Shown here: positions 16,029 through 23,250 of the stretch, piece by piece | How the letters are laid out: each line of letters opens with the position of its first letter | Position numbering within the stretch: position 1 is the first letter of the stretch | Source: CAZSTA01 sp964609495 [NCBI: uncultured bacterium] | GTDB lineage: Bacteria > CAZSTA01 | Assembly: GCA_964609495.1 (NCBI GenBank) | Contig: CAZSTA010000011.1 | Coordinates: 10,988 to 36,128 of the forward strand | Direction of reading: 5' to 3' | Length of the DNA: 25,141 nt | The notes under the pieces: generated by a model | The model's database searches: none | What the model was told of the DNA's origin: nothing | Seen by the model: the letters and a program-made list of their open reading frames with translations, nothing else | Position numbers and translations under genes: made by a program

Positions 16029-16183
16029 TTAAAGACTATATAGCTAAAGTATCGGTAGAGGGAGGTTACATCCTCTCCTCTTCTAATACTGTTCATCCGG
16101 GAGTGAAACCGGAGAATTTCATCACTATGGTGACAGCCACTAGAAAGTATGGTAAGTATCCTCTGGAATTAGAAGTTATGTAA
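16016..16183 (+). pseudogene. C-terminal remnant of a uroporphyrinogen-decarboxylase-family gene
   Basis: The frame from 16016 to the TAA at 16181-16183 encodes 55 residues that match the C-terminal end of URO-D superfamily proteins: a YTIKDYIAKVS helix, GGYILSSSNTVHPGV, then PENFITMVTATRKYGKYP. Only this last part of a protein of about 350 residues is present. An in-frame TAA lies just upstream (16007-16009, inside the -10 box), there is no ribosome-binding site, and the promoter and operator at 15982-16028 run into its 5' edge. I read it as a deletion scar; the remnant now forms most of the leader of the oxidoreductase operon. Confidence 0.75.
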
Positions 16184-16210
16184 ACTTATAGACAAGGAGG
16201 TAAGTGATAA

Positions 16211-17260
16211 GTGTCAGAAAAGGTTCGAGTTGGGGTTATTGGTTTGGGGATGGGAAGGCATCATCTAGCAGGTTATGATCTCTGTAAGGATAAAGCTGAG
16301 ATAGTGGCGTTATGTGATATAGATGAGGATAGACTTAGCGAGTTTAAGGAAAAATACAATGTCCCTAAGGCTTTCAAAGATTATAGGGAGATGTTGGCTC
16401 TCAAAGATCTCGATGTGGTATCGGTAGCTACGCCTAACTATCTCCATGCGTCGATAACCATTGATGCGCTCAAAGCTGGTAAGCACGTTCTTTGCGAAAA
16501 GCCAATGGCGATGAATGCCGAAGAGGCACAAGGGATGGTCGATGAGGCGAAGAAGGCGAAGAAGAAATTGATGATTCACTTCAACTTCCGCTTTTCTCCC
16601 CAATCCCAGTTATTGAAGAGATATATAGAAGCGGGAGAGCTGGGTAGAATCTACTATGCTAAGACTGGTTGGCATCGCCGTCGAGGTTTTCCCAGATTAG
16701 GGAGTTGGTTCCTCGACAAATCTAAATCGGGAGGGGGACCTCTGATCGACCTAGCGGTGCATAGGTTGGATCTCGCCCTATGGCTGATGGGACATCCTGA
16801 ACCCCTTACTGTAAGTGGCTCTATTTATACCGAAATTGGGAATAAGATCGCCGAGGCGAAAGGAAAGTCCTTTGGTGTGGAGGATTTAGCTTCCGCCTTT
16901 ATTCGCTTAAAAGGAGGAGCTACCCTCTTCGTAGAGGTTAGTTGGGCCTCTAATACGGAGAGGAAGGAGGATATATTCACCGCCCTCTTTGGAACTGAGG
17001 GGGGAGCTGAACAGAGGAATGCTGAAGAGGGGTATGGTTTCACCCTCAAGATATTCAAGGAGAAGTATGGGGGAACAGTAGCCCTAGAGCCCGAGGATTA
17101 TCCTAAGGAGTTCGTTATAAATCCTCAAGAGCATTTCATAGATTGCATTCTAAATGACGAAGAGCCAATGCCTTCTGGAGAGCAAGGATTAAGGATATCT
17201 AAGATATTGGACGCGATCTATGAATCGGCTCAGAAGGGAGAAGAAGTTAAGATAAAGTAG
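16211..17260 (+). CDS. Gfo/Idh/MocA family oxidoreductase (first of operon)
   Basis: 349 residues, typical length. GTG start with AAGGAGG 9 bases upstream. The N-terminal Rossmann fold has VIGLGMGRHH (9-18), then D36 in the ALCDIDE loop, which favours NAD(H). E96-K97-P98 is the family EKP motif, with K97 the catalytic lysine. The C-terminal sheet has GGGPLIDLAVHRLDLALWL, with D180 and H184 at the usual active-site positions. It oxidises or reduces a hydroxyl of a sugar, inositol or derivative; the substrate cannot be named. A 65-base gap separates it from a second family member, which suggests the two act in sequence on one substrate. Regulation is probably through the promoter/operator at 15982. 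Confidence 0.92.
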   Translation: MSEKVRVGVIGLGMGRHHLAGYDLCKDKAEIVALCDIDEDRLSEFKEKYNVPKAFKDYREMLALKDLDVVSVATPNYLHASITIDALKAGKHVLCEKPMAMNAEEAQGMVDEAKKAKKKLMIHFNFRFSPQSQLLKRYIEAGELGRIYYAKTGWHRRRGFPRLGSWFLDKSKSGGGPLIDLAVHRLDLALWLMGHPEPLTVSGSIYTEIGNKIAEAKGKSFGVEDLASAFIRLKGGATLFVEVSWASNTERKEDIFTALFGTEGGAEQRNAEEGYGFTLKIFKEKYGGTVALEPEDYPKEFVINPQEHFIDCILNDEEPMPSGEQGLRISKILDAIYESAQKGEEVKIK

Positions 17261-17325
17261 TTGAGGAGACCAATCCTAGTCAGCAAGTCGAACTAGTCTA
17301 TAATTGAAAGGAGAATGTTTGAATA

Positions 17326-18489
17326 ATGGCAGATGAAAAGATCAAGGTAGGATTGATCGGGGCTGGAGGAATAGCTAATTATCATGCTCGAGCTTATGAA
17401 GCGATGGAGGATGTGGAGTTAGTGGCGGTATGCGATATCGTGGAGGATCGCGCTCGTGAGTTTTCGGGGAGATATAATGTCCCTAAGATCTATACCGACT
17501 ATAAGGAACTCTTAGCGAAGGAGGAAGTTGATGCGATAGACATTTGCACCTCTAATGATATGCATTATCCCGTGGCTATGGAGGCTATAAAGGCTGGGAG
17601 ACATATCTTCTGTGAGAAGCCTCTAGGTATGAATTATGAAGAGACTAAGGAGATGTTCAAGGGGGCAGAGAAGGCCGGACTGAAGACCGCGGTGAACTTC
17701 TCTTACCGAACTGTCCCCGCGGTTATAATGGCTAAGAATATAATTGATAGCGGTGAGCTGGGAAGAATATACCATGTTCAGGGTAGCTATTGGCAGAGTT
17801 GGGGCCCGAATCCCCTCGTTCCCAAGATGTGGAGACTCGATAAATCCAGGACGGGAACAGGAGTTTTGGGGGATCTAGGATCGCATCTGATAGACCTATG
17901 TAGATTCCTTATAGGAGAGATAGACGAGGCAGTGGGTAAGGATAGGACTTTCATCACCAAAAGATTCCCCTTCGATCCGAGTCAGAAGCAGCCTCCCTTC
18001 TTCTTCAGAAAACGCGATAGAGAGGCGGAGAAGGAGCTGAGTGAGGAGAAGATGGTTGATGTTGATGTTGATGATGCTTACGCTCTGGTGGTAAATTATG
18101 CCAATTCTGCTTTGGGGACTCTTATGGTTTCCAGATTCGCTTCTGGACGAATTAATTATCAACGGATAGAGATCTATGGTGATAAGGGTTCGATGGTGTA
18201 TGAATTGGAGAGGGAAGGAGAAGTTTGGGTATCGCTCGGAGATTTTATGTTGAGTAACCATCAATTCACTAAAGTTGAGATACCTGGGATGTTAGCGGAA
18301 ATGAAAATAAATAATGGAAGACTCTTCATAGATAGCTTGAGGGATAGGAAAGAGACACACCCTGTCTTAACATTTCTCAACTTAGAGGCTCCCACTTTCT
18401 ATGATGGTATGAAGGGTCAAGCGGTTATAGAGGCGGCGGTTCTCTCTGTTCAGGAGAGAAGATGGGTTAAGTTGGAGGAGATTGAATAA
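17326..18489 (+). CDS. Gfo/Idh/MocA family oxidoreductase (second of operon)
   Basis: 387 residues; ATG preceded by AAAGGAGA about 12 bases upstream. Rossmann motif LIGAGGIANYH (10-20), D37 in VAVCDIVED, E97-K98-P99 with K98 the catalytic lysine, and GDLGSHLID (182-190) with D183 and H187. The C-terminal half carries an insert around residues 205-250 (ITKRFPFDPSQKQ, FFFRKRDREAEKELSEEK), which the first enzyme lacks; such inserts shape the substrate pocket or the oligomer. It differs enough from the gene upstream that they are not a recent tandem duplication. Substrate unknown. Confidence 0.92.
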   Translation: MADEKIKVGLIGAGGIANYHARAYEAMEDVELVAVCDIVEDRAREFSGRYNVPKIYTDYKELLAKEEVDAIDICTSNDMHYPVAMEAIKAGRHIFCEKPLGMNYEETKEMFKGAEKAGLKTAVNFSYRTVPAVIMAKNIIDSGELGRIYHVQGSYWQSWGPNPLVPKMWRLDKSRTGTGVLGDLGSHLIDLCRFLIGEIDEAVGKDRTFITKRFPFDPSQKQPPFFFRKRDREAEKELSEEKMVDVDVDDAYALVVNYANSALGTLMVSRFASGRINYQRIEIYGDKGSMVYELEREGEVWVSLGDFMLSNHQFTKVEIPGMLAEMKINNGRLFIDSLRDRKETHPVLTFLNLEAPTFYDGMKGQAVIEAAVLSVQERRWVKLEEIE

Positions 18490-18538
18490 TTCTCACTTAT
18501 CAAGTATAATTGAAGGATAAGGAGGTAGTTTTTACATT

Positions 18539-19405
18539 ATGAAATTCAAGAAGGTGGCGGTTATCGGGGCGGGGACGATGGGGAAAGGATTAGCGGAAGT
18601 AGCCTCGGAGAATGAGTTAGAGGTCGTCTTAATAGATAAGACCGATGCTTTGGTGAGGAAAGGATTGGAAGGTATAGAGGAGAGTCTTCAGCATCGGATC
18701 GATAAATGGGCTATTACCGAAGCGGAGAAGAAGGTTGTCCTCTCTCGAATTACAGGGACTGTTGATCTAGATCAGACTTTCGATGCAGATGTTGTATTGG
18801 AGGCCGTAACTGAGGATTTAGATGTCAAGATGAATATATTCCAGCGTCTGGATATTCTTTGTCCTCCCCATATCCCTTTCGCTTCCAACACCTCGGTCCT
18901 TTCGATAACGGAGCTTGCGGAGGCGACCAGAAGACAGGATAGGGTTATAGGGATGCACTTTTTGAATCCAGTTACTACCAGACCTTTGGTGGAGATAGTG
19001 AGGGGACTCAAGACCTCGGATGAGACCTTCAACGCGGCAAAGGAATTCGCCGAAACTTTGGGGAAGACCGGAGTAGAGGTTTATGAATCACCCGGCTTTG
19101 TAACGACTCGAGTTATCCTTCCGATGTTGAACGAGGCTATGTATGCTCTGATGGAGGGAGTAGCGACCGCGGAGAACATAGATACCGCTATGAGGCTGGG
19201 CTATGATTTTCCCATGGGGCCTCTGTCTATGGCTGATTTGATGGGATTAGATGTTGTCCTCTACTCTATGGAGGAGCTCTTCAGAGATCTAGGAGATCTT
19301 AAATATCGCCCCTGTCCACTTCTTCGCAAGTTAGTTCGAGCAGGTGCTTTAGGGGTAAAGACTGGACAAGGATTCTTCCAATATAGTAAGGAGGGATCGT
19401 CCTAA
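18539..19405 (+). CDS. hbd: 3-hydroxyacyl-CoA (3-hydroxybutyryl-CoA) dehydrogenase
   Basis: 288 residues, the size of stand-alone short-chain hydroxyacyl-CoA dehydrogenases. NAD site [15 protein letters not shown] (6-20) and D33. Catalytic residues are in place: S116-N-T-S119, H140 in MHFLNP (139-144) and E152 in PLVEIVRG. The C-terminal dimer domain has [29 protein letters not shown] and the closing [11 protein letters not shown]. It oxidises 3-hydroxyacyl-CoA to 3-oxoacyl-CoA or runs in reverse. AAGGAGG lies about 13 bases before the ATG. It sits between two sugar-type dehydrogenases and acetate kinase with short gaps (49 and 18 bases), so it belongs to that operon; a hydroxyacid-CoA intermediate ending in acetyl units would fit. 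The symbol names the family; chain-length preference is not proven. Confidence 0.88.
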   Translation: MKFKKVAVIGAGTMGKGLAEVASENELEVVLIDKTDALVRKGLEGIEESLQHRIDKWAITEAEKKVVLSRITGTVDLDQTFDADVVLEAVTEDLDVKMNIFQRLDILCPPHIPFASNTSVLSITELAEATRRQDRVIGMHFLNPVTTRPLVEIVRGLKTSDETFNAAKEFAETLGKTGVEVYESPGFVTTRVILPMLNEAMYALMEGVATAENIDTAMRLGYDFPMGPLSMADLMGLDVVLYSMEELFRDLGDLKYRPCPLLRKLVRAGALGVKTGQGFFQYSKEGSS

Positions 19406-19423
19406 AGGAGGTTTAACTATATT

Positions 19424-20677
19424 ATGATTTTGGTGCTAAATTGTGGTAGCTCATCGGTAAAATACCAACTTTTCGATATGAGCGATGAATCGGTTTTAGC
19501 CAGTGGCAAGGTGGAGAGGATAGGAACTTCCATCGCTATCTTGACCCATGTGCCAAGGGGTAAAGAGAAGGTTATGATAACTAGGGAGGTTCTAGAACAT
19601 ACTGCGGCTATCCGTATGATCTTAGAGATTTTGACTCATCCTCAGCATGGAGTTATAAAAGGGGCCTCCGATATTAGGGCTGTAGGGCATAGAGTAGTGC
19701 ACGGAGGGGAGAAGATCTCGGAATCGGTGCTGATAACTACAGAGATAAAGGAGGTAATCCGTGAGTGCATAGATCTCGCTCCTCTTCATAATCCTCATAA
19801 TTTAACAGGCATAAATGCTGTGGAAGGTCTGCTACCCGGAGTTCCTCAAATAGCTGTCTTTGATACCGCTTTTCACCAGACTATGCCTGCTTATGCTTTT
19901 ATCTATGGCTTGCCTTACATCCTCTACAGAAAGTATGGTATTCGCCGCTACGGTTTTCACGGAACTTCTCATCGCTTCGTAACTAGAAGGATGGCGGAGT
20001 TGATGGGGAAACCCTATGATGAGTTGAAGCTGATCTCCTGTCATCTGGGCAATGGAGCCAGCATGGCGGCGGTGAAGAATGGAATCTCGATTGATACCTC
20101 TATGGGTTTTACTCCCTTGGAGGGATTAGTTATGGGAACTAGATGTGGAGATATCGATCCAGCGCTCGTTCCCTATATAGTCAATAAGGAGGAGTTGACA
20201 ATAGCTGAGGTTAACTCTATGATGAATAAGCACAGCGGATTGATGGGGATCTCTGGTATCTCTAACGATATGCAGGAGATCACGGCGGAGTATAAGGAAA
20301 ATAACAAGCGAGCGAAATTGGCTATGGAGATCTTCACCTATCGCGTAAAGAAGTATATAGGGGCTTACGTAGCGGCTATGGGCGGTTTGGATGCCTTAGC
20401 TTTCACCGCTGGTATAGGTGAGAATGAAGCCCTGATAAGACAGATGGTGTGTCAGGACTTAGAATGCTTAGGGATAAAACTCAATTTAAGCAAAAATAGA
20501 AAAGTTAGAGCGGTAGAAAAGGAGATAAGCACCTCCGACTCGCAAGTAAAAGTCTTTGTTATTCCAACTAATGAGGAGCTTTTAATAGCTAGAGATACGA
20601 TTGAGGTGCTCAAAGCTCAATCAGCCGAATTCGGAGGAATGTCAGAAGAAGTAACATTCTCTATGCCATCTTCTTAA
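19424..20677 (+). CDS. ackA: Acetate kinase
   Basis: 417 residues. The ASKHA signatures are all present: VLNCGSSSVKYQLF with N6 and S11, GHRVVHGG with R90, VFDTAFHQTMP with D147, GFHGTSH with H179, LISCHLGNGAS, MGTRCGDIDP with R240, and near the end IPTNEELLIARDT with the metal-binding glutamate. These fall one position from the well-studied Methanosarcina enzyme (R91, D148, H180, R241). It makes ATP from acetyl-phosphate, releasing acetate. Length and motifs exclude butyrate kinase; propionate kinase cannot be fully excluded. Its ribosome-binding site AAAGGAGG overlaps the hbd stop codon, so the two are translated in tandem. No phosphotransacetylase gene is in the window. Confidence 0.95.
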   Translation: MILVLNCGSSSVKYQLFDMSDESVLASGKVERIGTSIAILTHVPRGKEKVMITREVLEHTAAIRMILEILTHPQHGVIKGASDIRAVGHRVVHGGEKISESVLITTEIKEVIRECIDLAPLHNPHNLTGINAVEGLLPGVPQIAVFDTAFHQTMPAYAFIYGLPYILYRKYGIRRYGFHGTSHRFVTRRMAELMGKPYDELKLISCHLGNGASMAAVKNGISIDTSMGFTPLEGLVMGTRCGDIDPALVPYIVNKEELTIAEVNSMMNKHSGLMGISGISNDMQEITAEYKENNKRAKLAMEIFTYRVKKYIGAYVAAMGGLDALAFTAGIGENEALIRQMVCQDLECLGIKLNLSKNRKVRAVEKEISTSDSQVKVFVIPTNEELLIARDTIEVLKAQSAEFGGMSEEVTFSMPSS

Positions 20678-20726
20678 GTGGGATTTGATGATCCCAAAAA
20701 TGTGATGAGGATTATCTCTTTAGTTT

Positions 20727-20835
20727 CCCCCCTTACCCTAACCCTCTCCCACGAGGGGAGAGGGAACACAATTGAGAAGCTCTCTTGATCTTTTATTTTC
20801 CCCTTCCTTGATGGAGAGGGGTTAGGGGAGGGGGT
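20727..20835 (-). repeat. Double-hairpin GC-rich repeat, copy B (inverted)
   Basis: Same element as copy A but in the opposite direction: CCCTAACCCTCTCCC-acga-GGGGAGAGGG first, then the weaker CCCCTTCC...GGAGAGGGG hairpin, ending in GTTAGGGGAGGGGG. The centre differs from copies A and C. It lies 49 bases after ackA. Flanks: AGTTTCC on the left and GGAAACT on the right, the latter part of the large inverted repeat that follows. Confidence 0.8.
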
Positions 20836-20885
20836 AAAGGAAACTTTTGAACCTTGAGTTTTGTTACCGGCAAAAGTTTCCTTTA
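20835..20885 (+). terminator. Large inverted repeat after ackA and repeat B
   Basis: TAAAGGAAACTTTTG (20835-20849) and CAAAAGTTTCCTTTA (20871-20885) are a perfect 15-base inverted repeat with a 21-base loop, followed by TTTAAAC. It may be the transcript end of the ackA operon. It starts exactly where repeat B ends, so it may also belong to that element. Confidence 0.5.
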
Positions 20886-20912
20886 TTTAAACATCTTCTG
20901 AAACTACCTGTA

Positions 20913-20927
20913 TTATGCCCTGCATAA
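20913..20927. promoter_or_regulatory. Operator-like palindrome before the methyltransferase gene
   Basis: TTATGC-CCT-GCATAA is a perfect 6-3-6 palindrome, 21 bases before the ATG at 20949 and 9 bases before the GGAG ribosome-binding site. TATTAT at 20911-20916 could be a -10 box overlapping it, although no good -35 box is at the right distance. Possible repressor site or leader hairpin. Confidence 0.35.
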
Positions 20928-20948
20928 CCGAATAATTGGAGTTGGAAA

Positions 20949-22121
20949 ATGAATAAGAACAGAATACCAGAGGCAAAACTTGTCTCCTTAAATCTGATAT
21001 TGACGAGTAAACTCGAGGATAGAGAGAACTTCAGGAGATTAGTTCTTTCTCCTCAACCAAATGGCGGCAAATCTATTATGTTCTATATGGAGATGGGAGC
21101 AAAACCTGATGATAATATCTTGATCTATGATAATAGGGGGAAGAGGAGAGAAGTAGAGGTTAAGGAAGCGCTTAGGTTAGTTAAGGATTTGGTTAAGGAA
21201 GGATATTGTTATCTGATATGCGAATCATATACCGAGACTATGGATATTCGTCTCGAGAAAGGGCAAGTTAAGGTTCAGTATAGGAGTGGAATTAAGGAAA
21301 AATTTGTTCCTCCTCTTGGAGTGGAGGAACAGTCCAATCTTATAAGGATAGGTGAAGCTGATGAGTTATTGAGAGCGATAGATATAATGGATGCGGAGGG
21401 GAGTATCAAGCCCGGTATGCGGAGAAAATATGAGCAGGTGAATCGTTTCATCGAGCTTGTTCAGGCGATATTGGATAGGAGCGCCCAGAAGGAGAGGGTG
21501 GTATTTCTCGATTGCGGATGTGGAAAATCGTATCTATCCTTTGTTATGAACTACTATCTTCGCGAGAAGCTGGGAAAGAAGTGTTACTTCTATGGCATAG
21601 ATAATAACCCCGATCTGGTGGAGAATTCGCAGAGGGTTCAGATGCAACTCGGTTATGCTAATATGGAGTTTCAGGTTTCCTGCATAGCGGATTTCCAGAC
21701 GGAGGATGAGATCGATATCGTCTGTAGTCTTCACGCGTGCGATACCGCTACGGATGAGGCTATCGGTAAGGGGTTTCAACTGAGAGCGCCCTATCTATTG
21801 ATCGTTCCTTGTTGTCAGAGCGAGGTATTGAATCAGTTGAACGATAATCCCCTAAAAGCGATGACGAGGCACGGGGTTTATAAGACGAGACTAGCTGATC
21901 TTTTAACCGATGGACTGCGAACGTTAGCCTTAGAGGCAGCAGGATATAAGGTATCGGTGGTGGAGTATGTTTCACCCATCTATACTCCGAAGAATATAAT
22001 GTTCATCGCGGAGAGGATTCAGAGTCGCAATTCGATGGCTAAGGAGCAGTATAGAGAGATCGCTGATATGTTCGATATATCGCCGAGCATCGAGAAATAT
22101 TTGTATGAGGTGCTGGAGTGA
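20949..22121 (+). CDS. SAM-dependent methyltransferase (Methyltransf_32-like)
   Basis: 390 residues; ATG with TTGGAG 7 bases upstream. The first about 180 residues form an alpha/beta region I do not recognise, with FIELVQAIL leading into the catalytic domain. The AdoMet fold is clear: motif I FLDCGCGKSYLSF (186-198), motif II YGIDNNPDLVE (215-225), motif IV region VCSLHACDTATDEA (258-271), and a VPCCQ strand (286-290). The DCGCGKSYLSF / LHACD / PCCQ set fits the PF13679 methyltransferases, a group with RNA- and protein-methylating members. The substrate is not known to me. It stands between repeat B and the third Gfo/Idh/MocA gene, probably as its own transcript. Confidence 0.8.
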   Translation: MNKNRIPEAKLVSLNLILTSKLEDRENFRRLVLSPQPNGGKSIMFYMEMGAKPDDNILIYDNRGKRREVEVKEALRLVKDLVKEGYCYLICESYTETMDIRLEKGQVKVQYRSGIKEKFVPPLGVEEQSNLIRIGEADELLRAIDIMDAEGSIKPGMRRKYEQVNRFIELVQAILDRSAQKERVVFLDCGCGKSYLSFVMNYYLREKLGKKCYFYGIDNNPDLVENSQRVQMQLGYANMEFQVSCIADFQTEDEIDIVCSLHACDTATDEAIGKGFQLRAPYLLIVPCCQSEVLNQLNDNPLKAMTRHGVYKTRLADLLTDGLRTLALEAAGYKVSVVEYVSPIYTPKNIMFIAERIQSRNSMAKEQYREIADMFDISPSIEKYLYEVLE

Positions 22122-22128
22122 ATTATAG

Positions 22129-22260
22129 AGGTTATACTCTCTTATCCTCTCACCCTCCGAGCGTGATCACGAGGCTAATCAGCGCAATCTGGACGAGTTC
22201 ACAAGGTTCATCTGCGAGGAGTTTGGAATAGATATCTCCAAAGGGATGAAAAGGAGATGA
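22129..22260 (+). pseudogene. Possible small gene remnant with frameshift
   Basis: The 143 bases between the methyltransferase and the next gene look protein-like. Frame 22129-22260 has 43 codons ending in DEFTRFICEEFGIDISKG plus a basic tail, but no ATG/GTG start before the coding-like part. A GTG at 22118, in another frame, starts MNYRGYTLLSSHPPS. One base lost or gained near 22160 would join the two into one peptide. I do not recognise the family. It could be a decayed gene or chance. Confidence 0.25.
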
Positions 22261-22264
22261 AGGG

Positions 22265-23248
22265 ATGGCTCTAAAAATAGGAATAATCGGCGCTGGGCAT
22301 ATGGGACGCACTCATGCCAACATATTATCTAAAGATAAGCGGGTCGAGATAGTCGGGATCGTAGATATCGAGGAGAGTAAAGCCTCCGCCCTAGGGGAGA
22401 CCTTTGGTGCTTCGGCTTTCACCAAGCTAGAGGATTTATTGAACGAGGTGAAGTTGGACGCCCTCTATGTAACTACCCCTAATACTCGGCATTTGGATCC
22501 GGTATTAGAAGGGTTGAAGAACGATATCCACGTATTTTCCGAGAAGCCAATGGCTACTTCTTTGGAGGAAGCTGATAAAATATTCAAGCAGGTAGAGATG
22601 GCCTCCGTGATCTACCAGATAGGCTTTAATCGTCGCTTTGCTCCAGTATATAAGTTCGCTAAGAGTGTAATTGAAAAGGGGGAACTTAGTCCTACCTTAG
22701 CTCACGTTAAGATGAATCGAGGAGAACTCCAGGACCCACCTTGGGTCTCAAATGAGGAGATGACCGGGGGTTTCCTCTACGAATCCACCATTCATCTCCT
22801 AGATATGATGAGATATCTTATGGGGGAGGTAATCCAAGTAGAATGTCTAGCTCGTTCTAATGTCTATAAGCAATTGGATGACTTCGCAATGCTCTTGACT
22901 TTTGAAGGGGAGAGATATGCGACCTTTGCCTCCTCTGCTCATGCTAGTTGGGTCTTTCCCTTTGAAAGGATAGAACTCTTCGGCGAACATTCATCCTTGA
23001 TAACTGAGGAGATGGAGAGATTAACCTACTCCCCTGGATTAAGGGAGGAGATCTCTATAAAGGATTATTCCCAGTATCCTACCGAGATTAAGTGGGGATA
23101 TGAGGAGGAGGATCGAAGATTCGTAGAGGCTATCTTAAATGGTGAATCTTCTCCGGTATCTGCGAACGAGGGATATAAATCCCTTCAATTAGTGGAGGCT
23201 TGCTATGAGAGTGCTAGAACCGGGAGGAGAGTGAAACTGGAGATATAG
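22265..23248 (+). CDS. Gfo/Idh/MocA family oxidoreductase (inositol-dehydrogenase-like)
   Basis: 327 residues, ATG with AAAGGAGA about 8-10 bases upstream. Rossmann motif IGIIGAGHMGRTHA (5-18), D34 in GIVDIEES, E93-K94-P95, and GFNRRFAP (120-127), typical of the myo-inositol 2-dehydrogenase branch. At the second active-site position the sequence reads FLYESTIHLLDMMRYL: H177 is kept but the usual aspartate four residues before is E173. The mature pocket thus has Glu for Asp. The next gene starts 2 bases after its stop, so they share a transcript. Substrate unknown; it is closer to the inositol/scyllo-inosose type than the two genes at 16211 and 17326. Confidence 0.9.
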   Translation: MALKIGIIGAGHMGRTHANILSKDKRVEIVGIVDIEESKASALGETFGASAFTKLEDLLNEVKLDALYVTTPNTRHLDPVLEGLKNDIHVFSEKPMATSLEEADKIFKQVEMASVIYQIGFNRRFAPVYKFAKSVIEKGELSPTLAHVKMNRGELQDPPWVSNEEMTGGFLYESTIHLLDMMRYLMGEVIQVECLARSNVYKQLDDFAMLLTFEGERYATFASSAHASWVFPFERIELFGEHSSLITEEMERLTYSPGLREEISIKDYSQYPTEIKWGYEEEDRRFVEAILNGESSPVSANEGYKSLQLVEACYESARTGRRVKLEI

Positions 23249-23250
23249 AT

